Positions 8,070 through 17,862 of a DNA stretch of 64,000 nucleotides are shown piece after piece. The stretch lies in assembly GCA_965372405.1 (NCBI GenBank), contig CBDVCE010000009.1, positions 1 to 64,000 on the forward strand, in the 5' to 3' direction. How positions within the stretch are numbered: position 1 is the stretch's first letter; each line of letters starts with the position of its first letter. The position numbers were made by a program, and so were the translations under genes. A model generated the notes under the pieces. It was not told the DNA's origin. It saw nothing but the letters and a program-made list of their open reading frames with translations, and searched no databases. The stretch comes from Sunxiuqinia sp965372405 (GTDB lineage Bacteria; Bacteroidota; Bacteroidia; Bacteroidales; Prolixibacteraceae).

Positions 8070-11000
8070 TTATTCAAATTCCTTTGCCATATTTTGGTTC
8101 AAAGTCAATTCAATTTTTGCATTAATAACTGCTGTTTCGACAGATTCAGGTTCAATCTTTTCTTTTGAGAAGATACTCTTATATCCAACTGTTGCTTTAT
8201 TGGTAATCACAATAAGTACTGGCAAAATAATCAGGATAAAAACTGTACCGAATAATATCCCATAGGCCAAGGCAATTGCCATTGGAATTAGCATTCGCGC
8301 ATCCGGACTGTTTTCAAGAATTAGAGGCATTAATCCGGCAGTAGTAGTAATTGTAGTTAAAAAGATCGCTCTGAAACGTGATATTCCAGCATTTTTAACC
8401 GCATCAAACAAGCTCATTCCTTTCTCCAGGTTTTGATTGTATTTGGCTATGAACACAATGGCATCGTTAATAATCACACCCGAAAGTGCTACCATTCCCC
8501 AAAGGCTCATCATTGATATGGGTTGCCCATGAAATCCATGTCCCCAAACTGCACCAATAAATCCAAGTGGTATCATTGCAATTACCAGCAGCCCCTGACG
8601 AAAGGATTTAAAGTAGATCATAATGATCAGAACAATTACTAGAAATGCCAATCCAAAATATAGCATCATACTTCCCATCTGCTCATTGGTATCCTTTTGC
8701 TGCCCTTGGTGCATGTAAGTTATGTCAGGATGTTTTTCAAGTATTTTAGGCAATACATCAGTTTCAATATAGCTTAACAGATCGGGTACCGACTGGGTTA
8801 AATCTTTCTGATAGGCATCCACCCTGATTTCCCGACGACCGTTAAAATGATTGATCGTACTCAGGCTTCGAGCTGTTGAAATATCGGCAATCCGCCCTAA
8901 AGGATAATTTCCTTTTTGTGTATGAATTATCATATTTTCCAACTGCCCCACAGTTTCACGGTTAGAACGAGAGTATCGGGTATATACCCAAATTTCATCT
9001 TTCCCTTCCTGAATGCGCTGAGATAGTCCACCATAAAACCCTTGTTTTACCTCCATCATTAACGACTGAGTAGTTAGCCCCAGCGCATAAGCTTCGGGTT
9101 TTAAACTCAAACGCAATTCCTGACTTCCAATCTGGCTGTTATTTGTAATATTAAACAAGGCCGGCATTTTTTCCAGTTCTGTTTCCAGTTCATCTTTGGC
9201 AGCTTCCAATTCATCAGGAGAATAGCCTAACAAACTGATAGAAACTGGTGCGCCAAAACGATTTGATGCGCCAACAGCTAACTTATAAGCCTCGGGAATC
9301 TCTCCAACTTTTGCAGATATTGCTCTTTTCAACATATCATCCGAAACCGTGGTGGCTTCAAGCGAATTCAGAAAAACACGAATCATCCCTGCATTAGTCC
9401 CTGCTTCGGCTCCACTAAACGAACTACCAATAGTCACATTCATTGAAGCTATATATGATAAGGTATCGCCGTTCTCCTCCATCATTTCACTGTTCACCTC
9501 CCAAACCTTATCCTCAATGAAAAATAGTTTCTCCTTTGTCAACTCTTCATTTACTCCTGGCTTTAAAGCCAGGTCAATCGTAAACATATCTGATGGAGCT
9601 GGAGGGAAAAACGTAAAGGCAATTTTTCCGCCGCCTACCAAACCGTAAGTAAGAATAAACATCGATGTTACTCCGGCAATTGCCAGTCCGCGATGCTGAA
9701 GAATCCAATCCAGAAACGGAGCATAAAGTTTATCACGAAAACCAAAAATGATCTTATCGAGCTTAACTCGAAGTTTTCCGTAAAATGATTTTTTGTTTTG
9801 AGGTTTTAATACTTTAGGATTGGCCAAATGCCCAGGTAAAACAAACATTCCCTCAAGCAATGAAAAGAGAAGACAGAAGACTACGACAAACGCCATTTCG
9901 GCCATCATTTCCATTTGTCCTTCAATAAAAAACAAAGGAGTAAAAGCAATCATAGTTGTAGCTACGGAAGTAAACACGGCAGGTAAAACCTCCATTGTAC
10001 CATCAATTGCAGCACGTCGTGGAGACTTACCCATTTCAAAGTGGGTGAAAATATTTTCTCCAATAACCACCCCGTCGTCTACCAGAATCCCTATAATTAG
10101 AATCATCCCAAACAAGCTCACCAGGTTAATGGTAACACCGGTTAAGTTTGCAATAATAAACATCCCAAGAAACGATGCAGGAATACCCCATGCTACCCAT
10201 AATGAAAGGCGGATGTTCAAGAGTAGCGACAAAAGCAAAATCACCATAAGCACGCCTATAAGTCCGTTGCTAATTAAAATTGAGAGCTGACCATCAATCT
10301 TATCCAGGAAGTCCATTTTGACATCAATTTTGAAATCCTCGTTTTTGGCATTGAATGTTTTTACATAATCGCTTACTTCATCTGAAATCGCCTCTAAATC
10401 TTCAGTCATTAGTTTCTGAATCAGAAATGTAACGCTTGGTTTTTTGTCAATATAACCATTGCTCGGATCCTCAGGAACCTGCAAGGTAACAGTTGCAACA
10501 TCTCCAATCTTCACTAGCTTACCATCAGTATTCGATTTTAATACGATTTGTTGAATGTCTTCCGGCTCAATAGAACGCTGGCGGCTTATTACTTTTATCT
10601 GCTCACGAGGGCTGCGAATTGTACCTCCCGATATGTCGATATTATTGGCAGAAACTGCATTTTGAATCTCACTAAATGTTAGATTATAACGGCGCATTTG
10701 TGTCTCGTCCAACTCAATAGCAAGTTCCAGATTCTTGGGCAAGCCAAAAATACTGATTTGAGAGATTTTACCTGTTTCCAATAAATCATCTTCAATGCGA
10801 TTTGCCATGCGGTTTAGCTCCAGCAAATTGTCGTTTTCAGAACTTAAAGACATAAACATGGCCATGTCCATTGACCGCATTTTGGAAACAATTGGTCGTT
10901 CTGCTGAAGCCGGAAAATTTGAGATTCCATCTACGGCATTTTTAACATCCGACAATAATTCATCCATATCATAGCCACTGGTAGCGGTTACTGATACCGT

Positions 11001-11270
11001 TGCCGAACCTTCCCGTGATTGAGAAGAGAATTCTTTAATTCCTGATGTTCCACGAATACTGTTTTCTACAAGAGAAGTTATCCCTTCATCCATCTCTTTA
11101 GGAGTAGCCCCAGGATAGCTTACTGACACCGTGATTATTTTCGATTCTACCAATGGGAAAGTCGCCTTACGCATATTGAACAGAGAAATTCCTCCAATCA
11201 GCAGCATAATAACAATTACCATTTTCCCGTAGAATGGGTATTTTACAAATTGTGTTAATATTTTTTTCAT
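8070..11270 (-). CDS. RND-family efflux transporter permease (AcrB/MMPL-like)
   Basis: Inner-membrane proton-driven pump (1066 aa), about the size of AcrB-type HAE proteins. It shows the RND duplication: a first TM helix near residues 15-35, a large periplasmic loop, a TM bundle at about 330-480, then a repeat. The proton-relay Asp pair is present in TM4 (GILVDDGVVIGENI), with a second-half counterpart GVIINDAIVFIAKYN. The AcrB-like opening (FPLVESKIITVSVSYPGAT) suggests drugs or other small amphiphiles as cargo. It lies between the membrane-fusion protein and the TolC gene, and the divergent LytS/LytTR pair is the likely regulator. Confidence 0.93.
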   Translation of the reverse strand: MKKILTQFVKYPFYGKMVIVIMLLIGGISLFNMRKATFPLVESKIITVSVSYPGATPKEMDEGITSLVENSIRGTSGIKEFSSQSREGSATVSVTATSGYDMDELLSDVKNAVDGISNFPASAERPIVSKMRSMDMAMFMSLSSENDNLLELNRMANRIEDDLLETGKISQISIFGLPKNLELAIELDETQMRRYNLTFSEIQNAVSANNIDISGGTIRSPREQIKVISRQRSIEPEDIQQIVLKSNTDGKLVKIGDVATVTLQVPEDPSNGYIDKKPSVTFLIQKLMTEDLEAISDEVSDYVKTFNAKNEDFKIDVKMDFLDKIDGQLSILISNGLIGVLMVILLLSLLLNIRLSLWVAWGIPASFLGMFIIANLTGVTINLVSLFGMILIIGILVDDGVVIGENIFTHFEMGKSPRRAAIDGTMEVLPAVFTSVATTMIAFTPLFFIEGQMEMMAEMAFVVVFCLLFSLLEGMFVLPGHLANPKVLKPQNKKSFYGKLRVKLDKIIFGFRDKLYAPFLDWILQHRGLAIAGVTSMFILTYGLVGGGKIAFTFFPPAPSDMFTIDLALKPGVNEELTKEKLFFIEDKVWEVNSEMMEENGDTLSYIASMNVTIGSSFSGAEAGTNAGMIRVFLNSLEATTVSDDMLKRAISAKVGEIPEAYKLAVGASNRFGAPVSISLLGYSPDELEAAKDELETELEKMPALFNITNNSQIGSQELRLSLKPEAYALGLTTQSLMMEVKQGFYGGLSQRIQEGKDEIWVYTRYSRSNRETVGQLENMIIHTQKGNYPLGRIADISTARSLSTINHFNGRREIRVDAYQKDLTQSVPDLLSYIETDVLPKILEKHPDITYMHQGQQKDTNEQMGSMMLYFGLAFLVIVLIIMIYFKSFRQGLLVIAMIPLGFIGAVWGHGFHGQPISMMSLWGMVALSGVIINDAIVFIAKYNQNLEKGMSLFDAVKNAGISRFRAIFLTTITTTAGLMPLILENSPDARMLIPMAIALAYGILFGTVFILIILPVLIVITNKATVGYKSIFSKEKIEPESVETAVINAKIELTLNQNMAKEFE

Positions 11271-11364
11271 TTCTTTTTGAGATTATGAGATATGAGCAAG
11301 CATCTATGGGTGAGTTTCAATATCTAGCTTGAGACATATATCTCGATCCATTTAGCTTCAATAC

Positions 11365-12477
11365 TTATCTCGCCAAATACTCCATGGTTGGATTAATAGA
11401 TGCCAGCGATTCAGTAACAACTACATTCGTGGAATTAAGTCCTGAAATGATAAACGTGTCGCTTAACTGTCGTTCAATTTTGATTTCTACTTTCTGAAGT
11501 TTCCCGCCAGCGAGTTCATAAACATAGTTTTGATCCACAATAGCTTCTCTTGGAATTTCGAATCCGGAAACTTTTGCACCACTAAAAACCACATCAACAT
11601 ATTCGCCTTGCAAAAAGCTATTGTTTCCTTTAGCATTATAAGTGAGGTAAACATTTACCGATTGTGTCGCTTCATCTACAAAGCCAGAAATACGCGAGAC
11701 TGTTGCAGTTTGAGCAATATCATTATTGCATGAAACAAGAAGCTTGTCTCCTTTTTTTACCCATTTCAAATCATTGGGAAAAACAGGAACAACCACTTCC
11801 AATTTATCTGATCGGATGATGGATGCTAACTCAGCTCCAGAACTTGCAACCGCACCAATTTCTTTATTTACTGTTTTAAAGCTGCCGTTAAAAGGTGCAT
11901 AAATTGTATAGCGCTTCAGGTTAATTTCCTGTTGCTGCAATGTATAATAACTGGCAAGTACATTATTCGATGCCAGAAAAACCTTTTCTTTATCAGAGTT
12001 TATAGTGGGTAGTTGTAGCAACGATTTCCCGGGATCAACAGAGTTAAAGAAGTCATTCCACTTTGCATACTCACCTGGATAATCCACTTTCAAATCTGGG
12101 AGTATCTTAGACAAAGTTTGCAAAAAACTACTTTTCCCTGACTTTAAGGCTGCCTGAACATCCTCGCTGTAGATATTAATTAATACATCATTCTTTCTGA
12201 AGCTTTCACCTGCTTTAAATCGCACATCGCCGGACATAATTTTCCCGGAAACCTCAGCTGCTAATGAAACATTATCGAAAGCAGTAACCCGTCCGCGATA
12301 GGTCATGTTCGATTCAGTTTCAACCAGCTCAACTCTGTCAGCTTGCACATACATTACATTTCGCTTTTTACTATCTGTTTTAGGAGCAGGTTTTGATTTA
12401 ATTAGAAATCCTGATACTGCAAAAGCGATAACAACTAGCAGCAATCCTGATAAGCCATATAAAATTCTAGTTTTCAT
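11365..12477 (-). CDS. RND efflux periplasmic adaptor (membrane fusion protein)
   Basis: HlyD/AcrA-type adaptor (370 aa) linking the RND pump to the TolC channel. It has an N-terminal hydrophobic segment (LYGLSGLLLVVIAFAVSGFL), a lipoyl-like half (FDNVSLAAEVSGKI), a short helical hairpin, the second lipoyl half (YTIYAPFNGSF) and a beta-barrel domain (GEYVDVVFSG). It is the first gene of the operon. The 304-base gap upstream to the divergent kinase gene should hold its promoter; I could not find a clean minus-strand TAnnTTTG box there. Confidence 0.9.
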   Translation of the reverse strand: MKTRILYGLSGLLLVVIAFAVSGFLIKSKPAPKTDSKKRNVMYVQADRVELVETESNMTYRGRVTAFDNVSLAAEVSGKIMSGDVRFKAGESFRKNDVLINIYSEDVQAALKSGKSSFLQTLSKILPDLKVDYPGEYAKWNDFFNSVDPGKSLLQLPTINSDKEKVFLASNNVLASYYTLQQQEINLKRYTIYAPFNGSFKTVNKEIGAVASSGAELASIIRSDKLEVVVPVFPNDLKWVKKGDKLLVSCNNDIAQTATVSRISGFVDEATQSVNVYLTYNAKGNNSFLQGEYVDVVFSGAKVSGFEIPREAIVDQNYVYELAGGKLQKVEIKIERQLSDTFIISGLNSTNVVVTESLASINPTMEYLAR

Positions 12478-12574
12478 TATTAATTGTTTTTCTCAATTTC
12501 TATTTTGAACTCTGCATCGAATTAAGCAGGTTTTGTTTATAGAGAAAAACTTTATGAACCAACTATCTAAGAAC

Positions 12575-12663
12575 ATGTACCAAAGTACATTCTGGGCATC
12601 AAATCATCGTGAAAGTACTTTTGTTCGGCAAATTGAAATGTTGGTTAATGAAATTCGTACTTT
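12575..12663. promoter_or_regulatory. Cluster of AAAGTAC motifs in the efflux/kinase divergent region
   Basis: The gap between the efflux operon and the LytS gene contains a perfect palindrome ATGTAC-CAAA-GTACAT (12575-12590), a second AAAGTAC at 12612-12618 and a reverse copy GTACTTT at 12657-12663. Repeated short sites in a shared promoter region suggest binding by the adjacent LytTR regulator. No member of that family with this exact site is known to me, so the assignment is tentative. Confidence 0.35.
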
Positions 12664-12675
12664 CGTTTATATTAT

Positions 12676-12707
12676 TTTCATGATAAGCAGAAGGGTAGGT
12701 AGATTTG
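12676..12707 (+). promoter_or_regulatory. Candidate promoter of the second LytS/LytTR operon
   Basis: TAGATTTG at 12700-12707 matches the Bacteroidota -7 element TAnnTTTG, and TTTC at 12676-12679 sits 20 bases upstream as an imperfect -33 element. Transcription would begin near 12714, about 68 bases before the kinase start codon. Confidence 0.45.
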
Positions 12708-12781
12708 CAAGAATCGTTTAAGGAGATTATCAAAGAGACACTGATTATTTCTTCTTTTCTCAAAAAACAAAATAATTAAAA

Positions 12782-13786
12782 ATGATTAAAATAAATAGGA
12801 AAATATGGTTTCCCATACTCGTGTGGATTTCACTGTTTGTCTTTATTTTTAATATGGCAAACTATTTTCAACCTCCCAAGTATGCTTTATTAAGTGCAGC
12901 TTATGAAATTTTATCGCTACTCATAATGTATTATATTACTACGCGTTATCTGTTTCCCCGATTTTATAAAAACAACAAAGAATATCTATATATATCAGTT
13001 GGCTCAATAATATGTATTGCAACCGTATTTTTCTTTATTGATATAAACTTCATTCCAAACTTTGATAGAATTGAGCACGAGAGGCCACCTGCTTTCTTTC
13101 ATTTTACCAGGTACATTTTAAGCTTAGGATTTACTTTTTTTGTAGCAACTTCGGTCAGTTTGATGGAACAAACAGCCAAACTAAAAGAAAGTGAAAAAAT
13201 TCTAACAGCCGAGAAATTAGAGACTGAGCTTAAATTACTAAAGGCGCAAATAAATCCACATTTTATATTTAATGCACTAAACAATATTTACTCACTAACT
13301 TACATGCAATCAAAAAATGCTCCTGACAGTGTATTGAAATTGTCAGAAATGCTCCGGTATGTCTTTTATGATTGTAGCAAAGATCGTGTTCTCTTAAGTG
13401 CCGAATTGAAATATATTGAGAATTTCAATGCATTTCAGCAAATGAAATCTGAATTTTCTCAAAACATAAGCTTTCAAACAGAGGTGAATGGGGAGAATAT
13501 TGAGATTGCTCCAATGCTTTTTATCCCATTTATTGAAAATGCATTTAAATATAGCCGGGTGGAGGAAAGTGATGAAGCACGAGTAAATATCAGCATAAAG
13601 CTTAATGATGTGCAACTGCATTTTAGTATTGAGAATACCGTACCCGTTAATAAACCATCACATGGAAGTGGTATGGGAATTAAAAATGTAAGACATAGAC
13701 TGGATATTATTTATCCGGGCAAATATGAATTGAATATTGATGAGCAAACTGATTTTTACAAGGTTGATTTAAAATTGGAAGTATGA
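12782..13786 (+). CDS. LytS-family sensor histidine kinase
   Basis: Membrane sensor kinase of 334 aa with four N-terminal helices (about residues 8-125), a coiled linker (AKLKESEKILTAEKLETELKLLKAQ), the His_kinase phospho-acceptor motif NPHFIFNALNNIYS and a HATPase with Asn box (FIENAFKYS) and Gly box (GSGMGIKNVRHRL). It overlaps the LytTR regulator gene by 4 bases and is divergent from the RND efflux operon, so it probably senses a pump substrate or envelope stress. It is a paralogue of the kinase at 2017-3084, which also lies beside an exporter. Confidence 0.92.
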   Translation: MIKINRKIWFPILVWISLFVFIFNMANYFQPPKYALLSAAYEILSLLIMYYITTRYLFPRFYKNNKEYLYISVGSIICIATVFFFIDINFIPNFDRIEHERPPAFFHFTRYILSLGFTFFVATSVSLMEQTAKLKESEKILTAEKLETELKLLKAQINPHFIFNALNNIYSLTYMQSKNAPDSVLKLSEMLRYVFYDCSKDRVLLSAELKYIENFNAFQQMKSEFSQNISFQTEVNGENIEIAPMLFIPFIENAFKYSRVEESDEARVNISIKLNDVQLHFSIENTVPVNKPSHGSGMGIKNVRHRLDIIYPGKYELNIDEQTDFYKVDLKLEV

Positions 13787-14508
13787 AAATAAAATGCCTC
13801 GTAATTGATGATGAACGTTTAGCCAGAGAGTACTTAAAAAATTACATCAGTAAGATTCCTGAACTTGAATTGCTAGGCGATTTTAATTCTCCGTTAAAAG
13901 CCACAGAATTGATTAAAAAGGGAGAGGTTGATTTGCTTTTCATTGATATTCAAATGCCAGACATTACAGGTATTGATTACGTAAGAAGCCTAACTAATAA
14001 ACCTGAAGTTATTTTCACAACCGCATACCAGGAGTTTGCTTTAGAGGGCTTTAACCTAAGTGCCGTTGATTATTTATTAAAGCCTTTTTCTTTCGAACGT
14101 TTTTTTCAGGCAGTAAATAAAGTAATCGACAAGCTTGAGAACAAGCCAAGTTCAGTTGACAATCAGCTATCTCCAATTCAGACAGAAACTACCTATACCG
14201 AGACCTACCTGACTATTCGTGCTGACCGTAAACTTTACAAGATAAATTTCAACGACTTAAAATACATTGAAGGTCAAAAAGCCTACGTTACCTTTCACAC
14301 CAATAAAAAAAGGATCACGGCACTAGCCTCTTTAAAAGAACTCGAAGAAGCATTGCCAAATAATCAATTTATCCGAATTCATAAGTCCTATATTGTTGCT
14401 ATTCGGGGAATTCTCTCTCTTGAAGGCAATATTATTGAAGTAGATAATCTAAAACTCCCTGTAGGGAAAATCTACAAAGAAGCTGTTATGAAAATATTTG
14501 GTATTTAA
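13783..14508 (+). CDS. LytTR-family response regulator
   Basis: Receiver plus LytTR DNA-binding protein (241 aa), coupled to the kinase gene by an ATGA overlap. Receiver residues: acidic pocket VIDDE, phospho-Asp in FIDIQMPD, Thr in FTTAYQEFA and Lys in YLLKPFS. The LytTR domain contains the KYIEGQKAYVTFH and FIRIHKSYIV blocks. It is the likely activator of the divergent RND pump, and the AAAGTAC motifs at 12575-12663 are candidate sites. Confidence 0.92.
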   Translation: MKIKCLVIDDERLAREYLKNYISKIPELELLGDFNSPLKATELIKKGEVDLLFIDIQMPDITGIDYVRSLTNKPEVIFTTAYQEFALEGFNLSAVDYLLKPFSFERFFQAVNKVIDKLENKPSSVDNQLSPIQTETTYTETYLTIRADRKLYKINFNDLKYIEGQKAYVTFHTNKKRITALASLKELEEALPNNQFIRIHKSYIVAIRGILSLEGNIIEVDNLKLPVGKIYKEAVMKIFGI

Positions 14509-14544
14509 TTCCAATCACTAAAAAATAGTACTGATTTCTATGAG

Positions 14545-14578
14545 AAAAAAGAATCCCACCTATAACAGATGAGATTCT
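14545..14578 (-). terminator. Rho-independent terminator of the fucose operon
   Basis: On the minus strand a 9-bp stem (AGAATCTCA with TGGGATTCT, one G-T pair) with an 11-base loop is followed by six T. It lies about 55 bases past the stop of the fucosidase gene. On the plus strand the same hairpin could serve the LytTR gene, with a weaker T-rich tail. Confidence 0.75.
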
Positions 14579-14632
14579 CTTCTTTGAAAAAACCGATTAG
14601 TGTACTTGCACTAATTCTATTTGCTATTTTAT

Positions 14633-16147
14633 TTATTTCGTAACAATTTTGAAAACGGTTGACATCTGATCAGCTGGTTCTTTTACACCACTAAGCTTAA
14701 GACCATCTTTTGTTAGTTCCCAATTAATTTTCTCATTTGAGCCTAACATGGTAACTTTTTTAATAGAAATCTCAGATGGCAATACATCAGAACTGAATGA
14801 TTTAAACAATAAATCAGATTCAACTTCAGGGGCACCTAAAACAAAAGCATAAATTGTTTTACCTTTTGTTGTGTACCTAATATCCTTGTTTGAGTATTTA
14901 AGCTTTAGAAACTTTTCATGATTGCTAAAGTCTCCTTCTGGTTCTTTGGTTGGACCTTCACCAAAAGTATACCAAGGACGAGTTTCGTAAATAGACTCAC
15001 CATACTTTTTCAGCCACTCACCCATCTTCAACAAAACATTCTGCTGATCCTGTGGAATTGTTCCATTAGATTTTGGAGAAATATTCAACAATAACACACC
15101 ATTCTTACTAACGATATCAATCAAAACATGCAATACATCTGCAGTAGGCTTTACTTTTAAGTTTTCAGTATAGCACCAGCTTCCTGTACTTACTGTTTCA
15201 TCAGTCATCCATAGCTGCTCCTTGATGCGGTTCATTCTTGATTTTTCCAAATCATCAATACTGCAAGTCAATGGAAGGTCATCCTGTTTACGAATAATCA
15301 CAACTTCCTTACCCCATTTCTGAGCTTCATTTAAATAATAGGCACAAAACTTCTGACGATAATCTTCAGGTATTTGCTCTAACCATGAATCAAACCAAAT
15401 AATGTCTGGCTGGTATTTGTCAATTACTTCTTTCAGCTTTCCGAACCAAACTTCTTCATTCCATTGTTCCTCTGGAATATTTCCATACATGTATTTTAAT
15501 TCAGGATCATCGCTTGTTGGAGGCATTCCTTCAAAAAATGGATAATGACTATCACCACCAGCCAGATTGTCTGGATTATTTGAATTACGTTGCAAATTAC
15601 GAGCATGGTGAAAAGTAGTAATTAGCTTCATTCCTCTTTTCTTAATCGACTTGCTCATTTCGCCGGTAATATCCTTTTTAGGACCCTTATCCATCGAGTT
15701 CCAGGGAGTGATCTCGCTATCCCACATGGAGAATCCATCGTGATGCTCGGCAACTGGTCCGGCAAAACGAGCACCAGCCTTCTTGAAAAGTTCTGCCCAT
15801 TCCTCAGCATCAAAGTTTTCAGCTTTAAACATCGGCACAAAGTCATGGTATCCAAACTCTGATGGATGCCCATATTTTTCAACATGATGCTTATAAACAC
15901 CACCACCCTCCAAATGCATATGGCGTGGGTACCATTCATTATCAAAAGCAGGAACTGAATATACTCCCCAATGGAAATAAATACCGAATTTGCCATCTTT
16001 TAACCACTCGGCTTCTTCATTAAATTCAGCAAGAGATTCCCATGTTGGTTCATAAGGCTTTGCTGCTTCTTTTAATTTTTTCGGAGCCGTACAGCTACTT
16101 AAAAGTAAAAGGCAAATTATTGTGGTATAGGTTAATTGTTTATACAT
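14633..16147 (-). CDS. Alpha-L-fucosidase (GH29), lipoprotein
   Basis: Releases terminal L-fucose from glycans. The lipoprotein signal ends at Cys19 (LLLLSSC). GH29 blocks are clear: WLKDGKFGIYFHWGVYSVP, EWYPRHM, the active-site AEHHDGFSMWDS (His-His at about 135-136) and PDIIWFDSW with the likely nucleophile Asp253. Length (504 aa) fits. The ATG at 16147 was chosen over an upstream frame start because it places the signal peptide first. It is the last gene of the fucose operon, 13 bases after the ureidoglycolate-lyase-like gene, which ties the operon's sugar to fucose. Confidence 0.93.
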   Translation of the reverse strand: MYKQLTYTTIICLLLLSSCTAPKKLKEAAKPYEPTWESLAEFNEEAEWLKDGKFGIYFHWGVYSVPAFDNEWYPRHMHLEGGGVYKHHVEKYGHPSEFGYHDFVPMFKAENFDAEEWAELFKKAGARFAGPVAEHHDGFSMWDSEITPWNSMDKGPKKDITGEMSKSIKKRGMKLITTFHHARNLQRNSNNPDNLAGGDSHYPFFEGMPPTSDDPELKYMYGNIPEEQWNEEVWFGKLKEVIDKYQPDIIWFDSWLEQIPEDYRQKFCAYYLNEAQKWGKEVVIIRKQDDLPLTCSIDDLEKSRMNRIKEQLWMTDETVSTGSWCYTENLKVKPTADVLHVLIDIVSKNGVLLLNISPKSNGTIPQDQQNVLLKMGEWLKKYGESIYETRPWYTFGEGPTKEPEGDFSNHEKFLKLKYSNKDIRYTTKGKTIYAFVLGAPEVESDLLFKSFSSDVLPSEISIKKVTMLGSNEKINWELTKDGLKLSGVKEPADQMSTVFKIVTK

Positions 16148-16160
16148 TTTCTCGTTTATA

Positions 16161-16661
16161 TTATTGTTCAATTTGAATAAATTCTTCTTCTTTAAGATTA
16201 ACGACAATGCAGTCATTTGCATAAGTTCGTTCTGGCAGATTGATCAGGATATTGGCAGGTTCATCATTTACCGTGAAAGGCCCCCAGTGCCAAACTCCTG
16301 GTTTAATTGTAATGGCAGTACCTTTAGGCACATAAAAAACACGCATTTTATCAAGTGGTAATGGATCTCCATTTGCAGTGGCCGGAGCTACCTGCAATAA
16401 AATATCGTTATCAAGTGGCAGTACTACTTCACCACATGATGAGTGATATTCAAGAATATCAATGATCATTGGCCTTTTTTCGACACGGCAACATGAGTAG
16501 CTAAAAGAAACATCGCCGCGCACATCTAATTGCAACTGATCTCTGAAAAATTCAACAGGAGGAGCTCCCAATTTCTCATCAGATGGATTAATTAGGTTTG
16601 CATATGTACCAAATGGCTTATATGCCTCAAGGCTAAGTTTTTCTATTTTTACAGTTTTCAT
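16161..16661 (-). CDS. Ureidoglycolate lyase-like (AllA superfamily) cupin protein
   Basis: A 166-residue cytoplasmic protein whose first block (LSLEAYKPFGTYANLIN) and cupin core (ILEYHSSCGEVVLPLDNDILLQVAP, VFYVPKGTAITIKPGVWHWGPF) resemble the ureidoglycolate lyase family (PF04115). No purine or allantoin genes are nearby. In the fucose operon a role on a sugar acid or keto-sugar intermediate is more plausible than ureidoglycolate cleavage. It could also belong to the related DUF4867 group. The ATG at 16661 drops a non-conserved 17-residue leader. Fold assignment moderate; function unknown. Confidence 0.6.
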   Translation of the reverse strand: MKTVKIEKLSLEAYKPFGTYANLINPSDEKLGAPPVEFFRDQLQLDVRGDVSFSYSCCRVEKRPMIIDILEYHSSCGEVVLPLDNDILLQVAPATANGDPLPLDKMRVFYVPKGTAITIKPGVWHWGPFTVNDEPANILINLPERTYANDCIVVNLKEEEFIQIEQ

Positions 16662-16747
16662 TCGTTTTTCTTTTTGTGGTAATTGAAAAAAAAGGAAGCC
16701 CCTTGCGAACAAAAGGCAACCTTTTATAAACCTAAAACAAATAGAGA

Positions 16748-17812
16748 CTACTTAATTTCCTCGTCAAATACGACAGCAACTTTACCACATTTACCCTGAT
16801 CCATCAGATCATAAGCTTTATCAGCCTCTTCAAGAGTAAATCTGTGTGTTACTAAATCTTCCGGGTGAATTCCCCAACGTACAATTCTTTCAACCAATTC
16901 TTCCATTCTCCAGATATTGGTTACCCAAGATCCGTGGATTGAAATTTGGTCATGAATAATGTCTGGACTAGGATTGAACTCCACCGTTCCACCTTCACCA
17001 ATCATTACATTTTTACCCCACTGACGGGTAGCACGAATTGCTAACTGACGCCCAAGAGTATGACCAGAACAGTCAACTGTTCGCTCATATCCTTTTCCGC
17101 CATCACTTTCAGCAATAACTTTCTCAAGTGTATCAGCTCCTGAAACAAAAACTGCATCAAGCAATCCAAGTTCCTTAGCGATATCACAACGTTCTTTTAC
17201 AGTATCAACACCAACAAGTTTTGTCGCTCCCATTGCTTTTGCCAGCATCAAAGCAGCCAAACCAACAGGGCCTAAGCCTACAACCAACACCTGATCATTT
17301 CCACAAATGCCAATCTTTTCCAAGCCTTCGTAAACTGTTCCAAATCCACATGCCACCTGAGCACCGTCAGTGTATGTTAATTCATCTGGAAGCAATACAC
17401 AATCCTTCTCATCAGCAAGAATATATGGAGCCATACCGCCATCGCGTTGCCATCCATAAGCTGCGCGACTTGGGCTTGTACAAGAAATCATGTAGCCACG
17501 GCGACAGTCATTACAAACGCCACAACCTGAAATGTGATACAATACAACACGATCACCTTCTTTAAAGCGTTTCATGTTGTCACCGCACTTAACGATTTGA
17601 CCACATGGTTCGTGACCAGCAACTTTGTTTTGGTAAGCTTCAGGACCTTTCCCTAAATGCTCACGGTAGATCGCACGAATATCACTACCACAAATAGTAG
17701 ATGATTTAGTTTTTACTAAAACTTGTCCCGGCCCAGGAGTTGGGATGTCAACTTCCTGCATTGATACAGTGCTGTTTCCTGGTAGGAAAGCTGCATTCAT
17801 TTTTTCAGACAT
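16748..17812 (-). CDS. Zinc-binding alcohol/polyol dehydrogenase (MDR family)
   Basis: NAD(P)-dependent medium-chain dehydrogenase of 354 aa. Catalytic-zinc ligands appear in TICGSDIR and AGHEPCG, the structural-zinc cysteines in CGVCNDCRRGYMISC, and the Rossmann motif in VVGLGPVGLAA. The closest functional relatives by motif are sorbitol/iditol and threonine dehydrogenases. In this operon it should act on a fucose-derived intermediate: fucitol to a ketose, or a keto-deoxy sugar acid. The aldo/keto reductase gene lies 50 bases upstream. Substrate unproven. Confidence 0.82.
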   Translation of the reverse strand: MSEKMNAAFLPGNSTVSMQEVDIPTPGPGQVLVKTKSSTICGSDIRAIYREHLGKGPEAYQNKVAGHEPCGQIVKCGDNMKRFKEGDRVVLYHISGCGVCNDCRRGYMISCTSPSRAAYGWQRDGGMAPYILADEKDCVLLPDELTYTDGAQVACGFGTVYEGLEKIGICGNDQVLVVGLGPVGLAALMLAKAMGATKLVGVDTVKERCDIAKELGLLDAVFVSGADTLEKVIAESDGGKGYERTVDCSGHTLGRQLAIRATRQWGKNVMIGEGGTVEFNPSPDIIHDQISIHGSWVTNIWRMEELVERIVRWGIHPEDLVTHRFTLEEADKAYDLMDQGKCGKVAVVFDEEIK

Positions 17813-17862
17813 AACTATGTAATTTTAAAATTGATTTTAATATCTATTTACAGGTATCTATT

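Noticed and set aside
9820..10290. Plus-strand open frame of 156 codons inside the RND gene
   Set aside because: Antisense shadow of a strongly conserved RND coding sequence; no motif or start context.
12533..12721. Possible 62-codon gene in the efflux/kinase divergent gap
   Set aside because: Runs through the AAAGTAC motifs and the promoter-like TAGATTTG; protein sequence is low quality and unlike any family.
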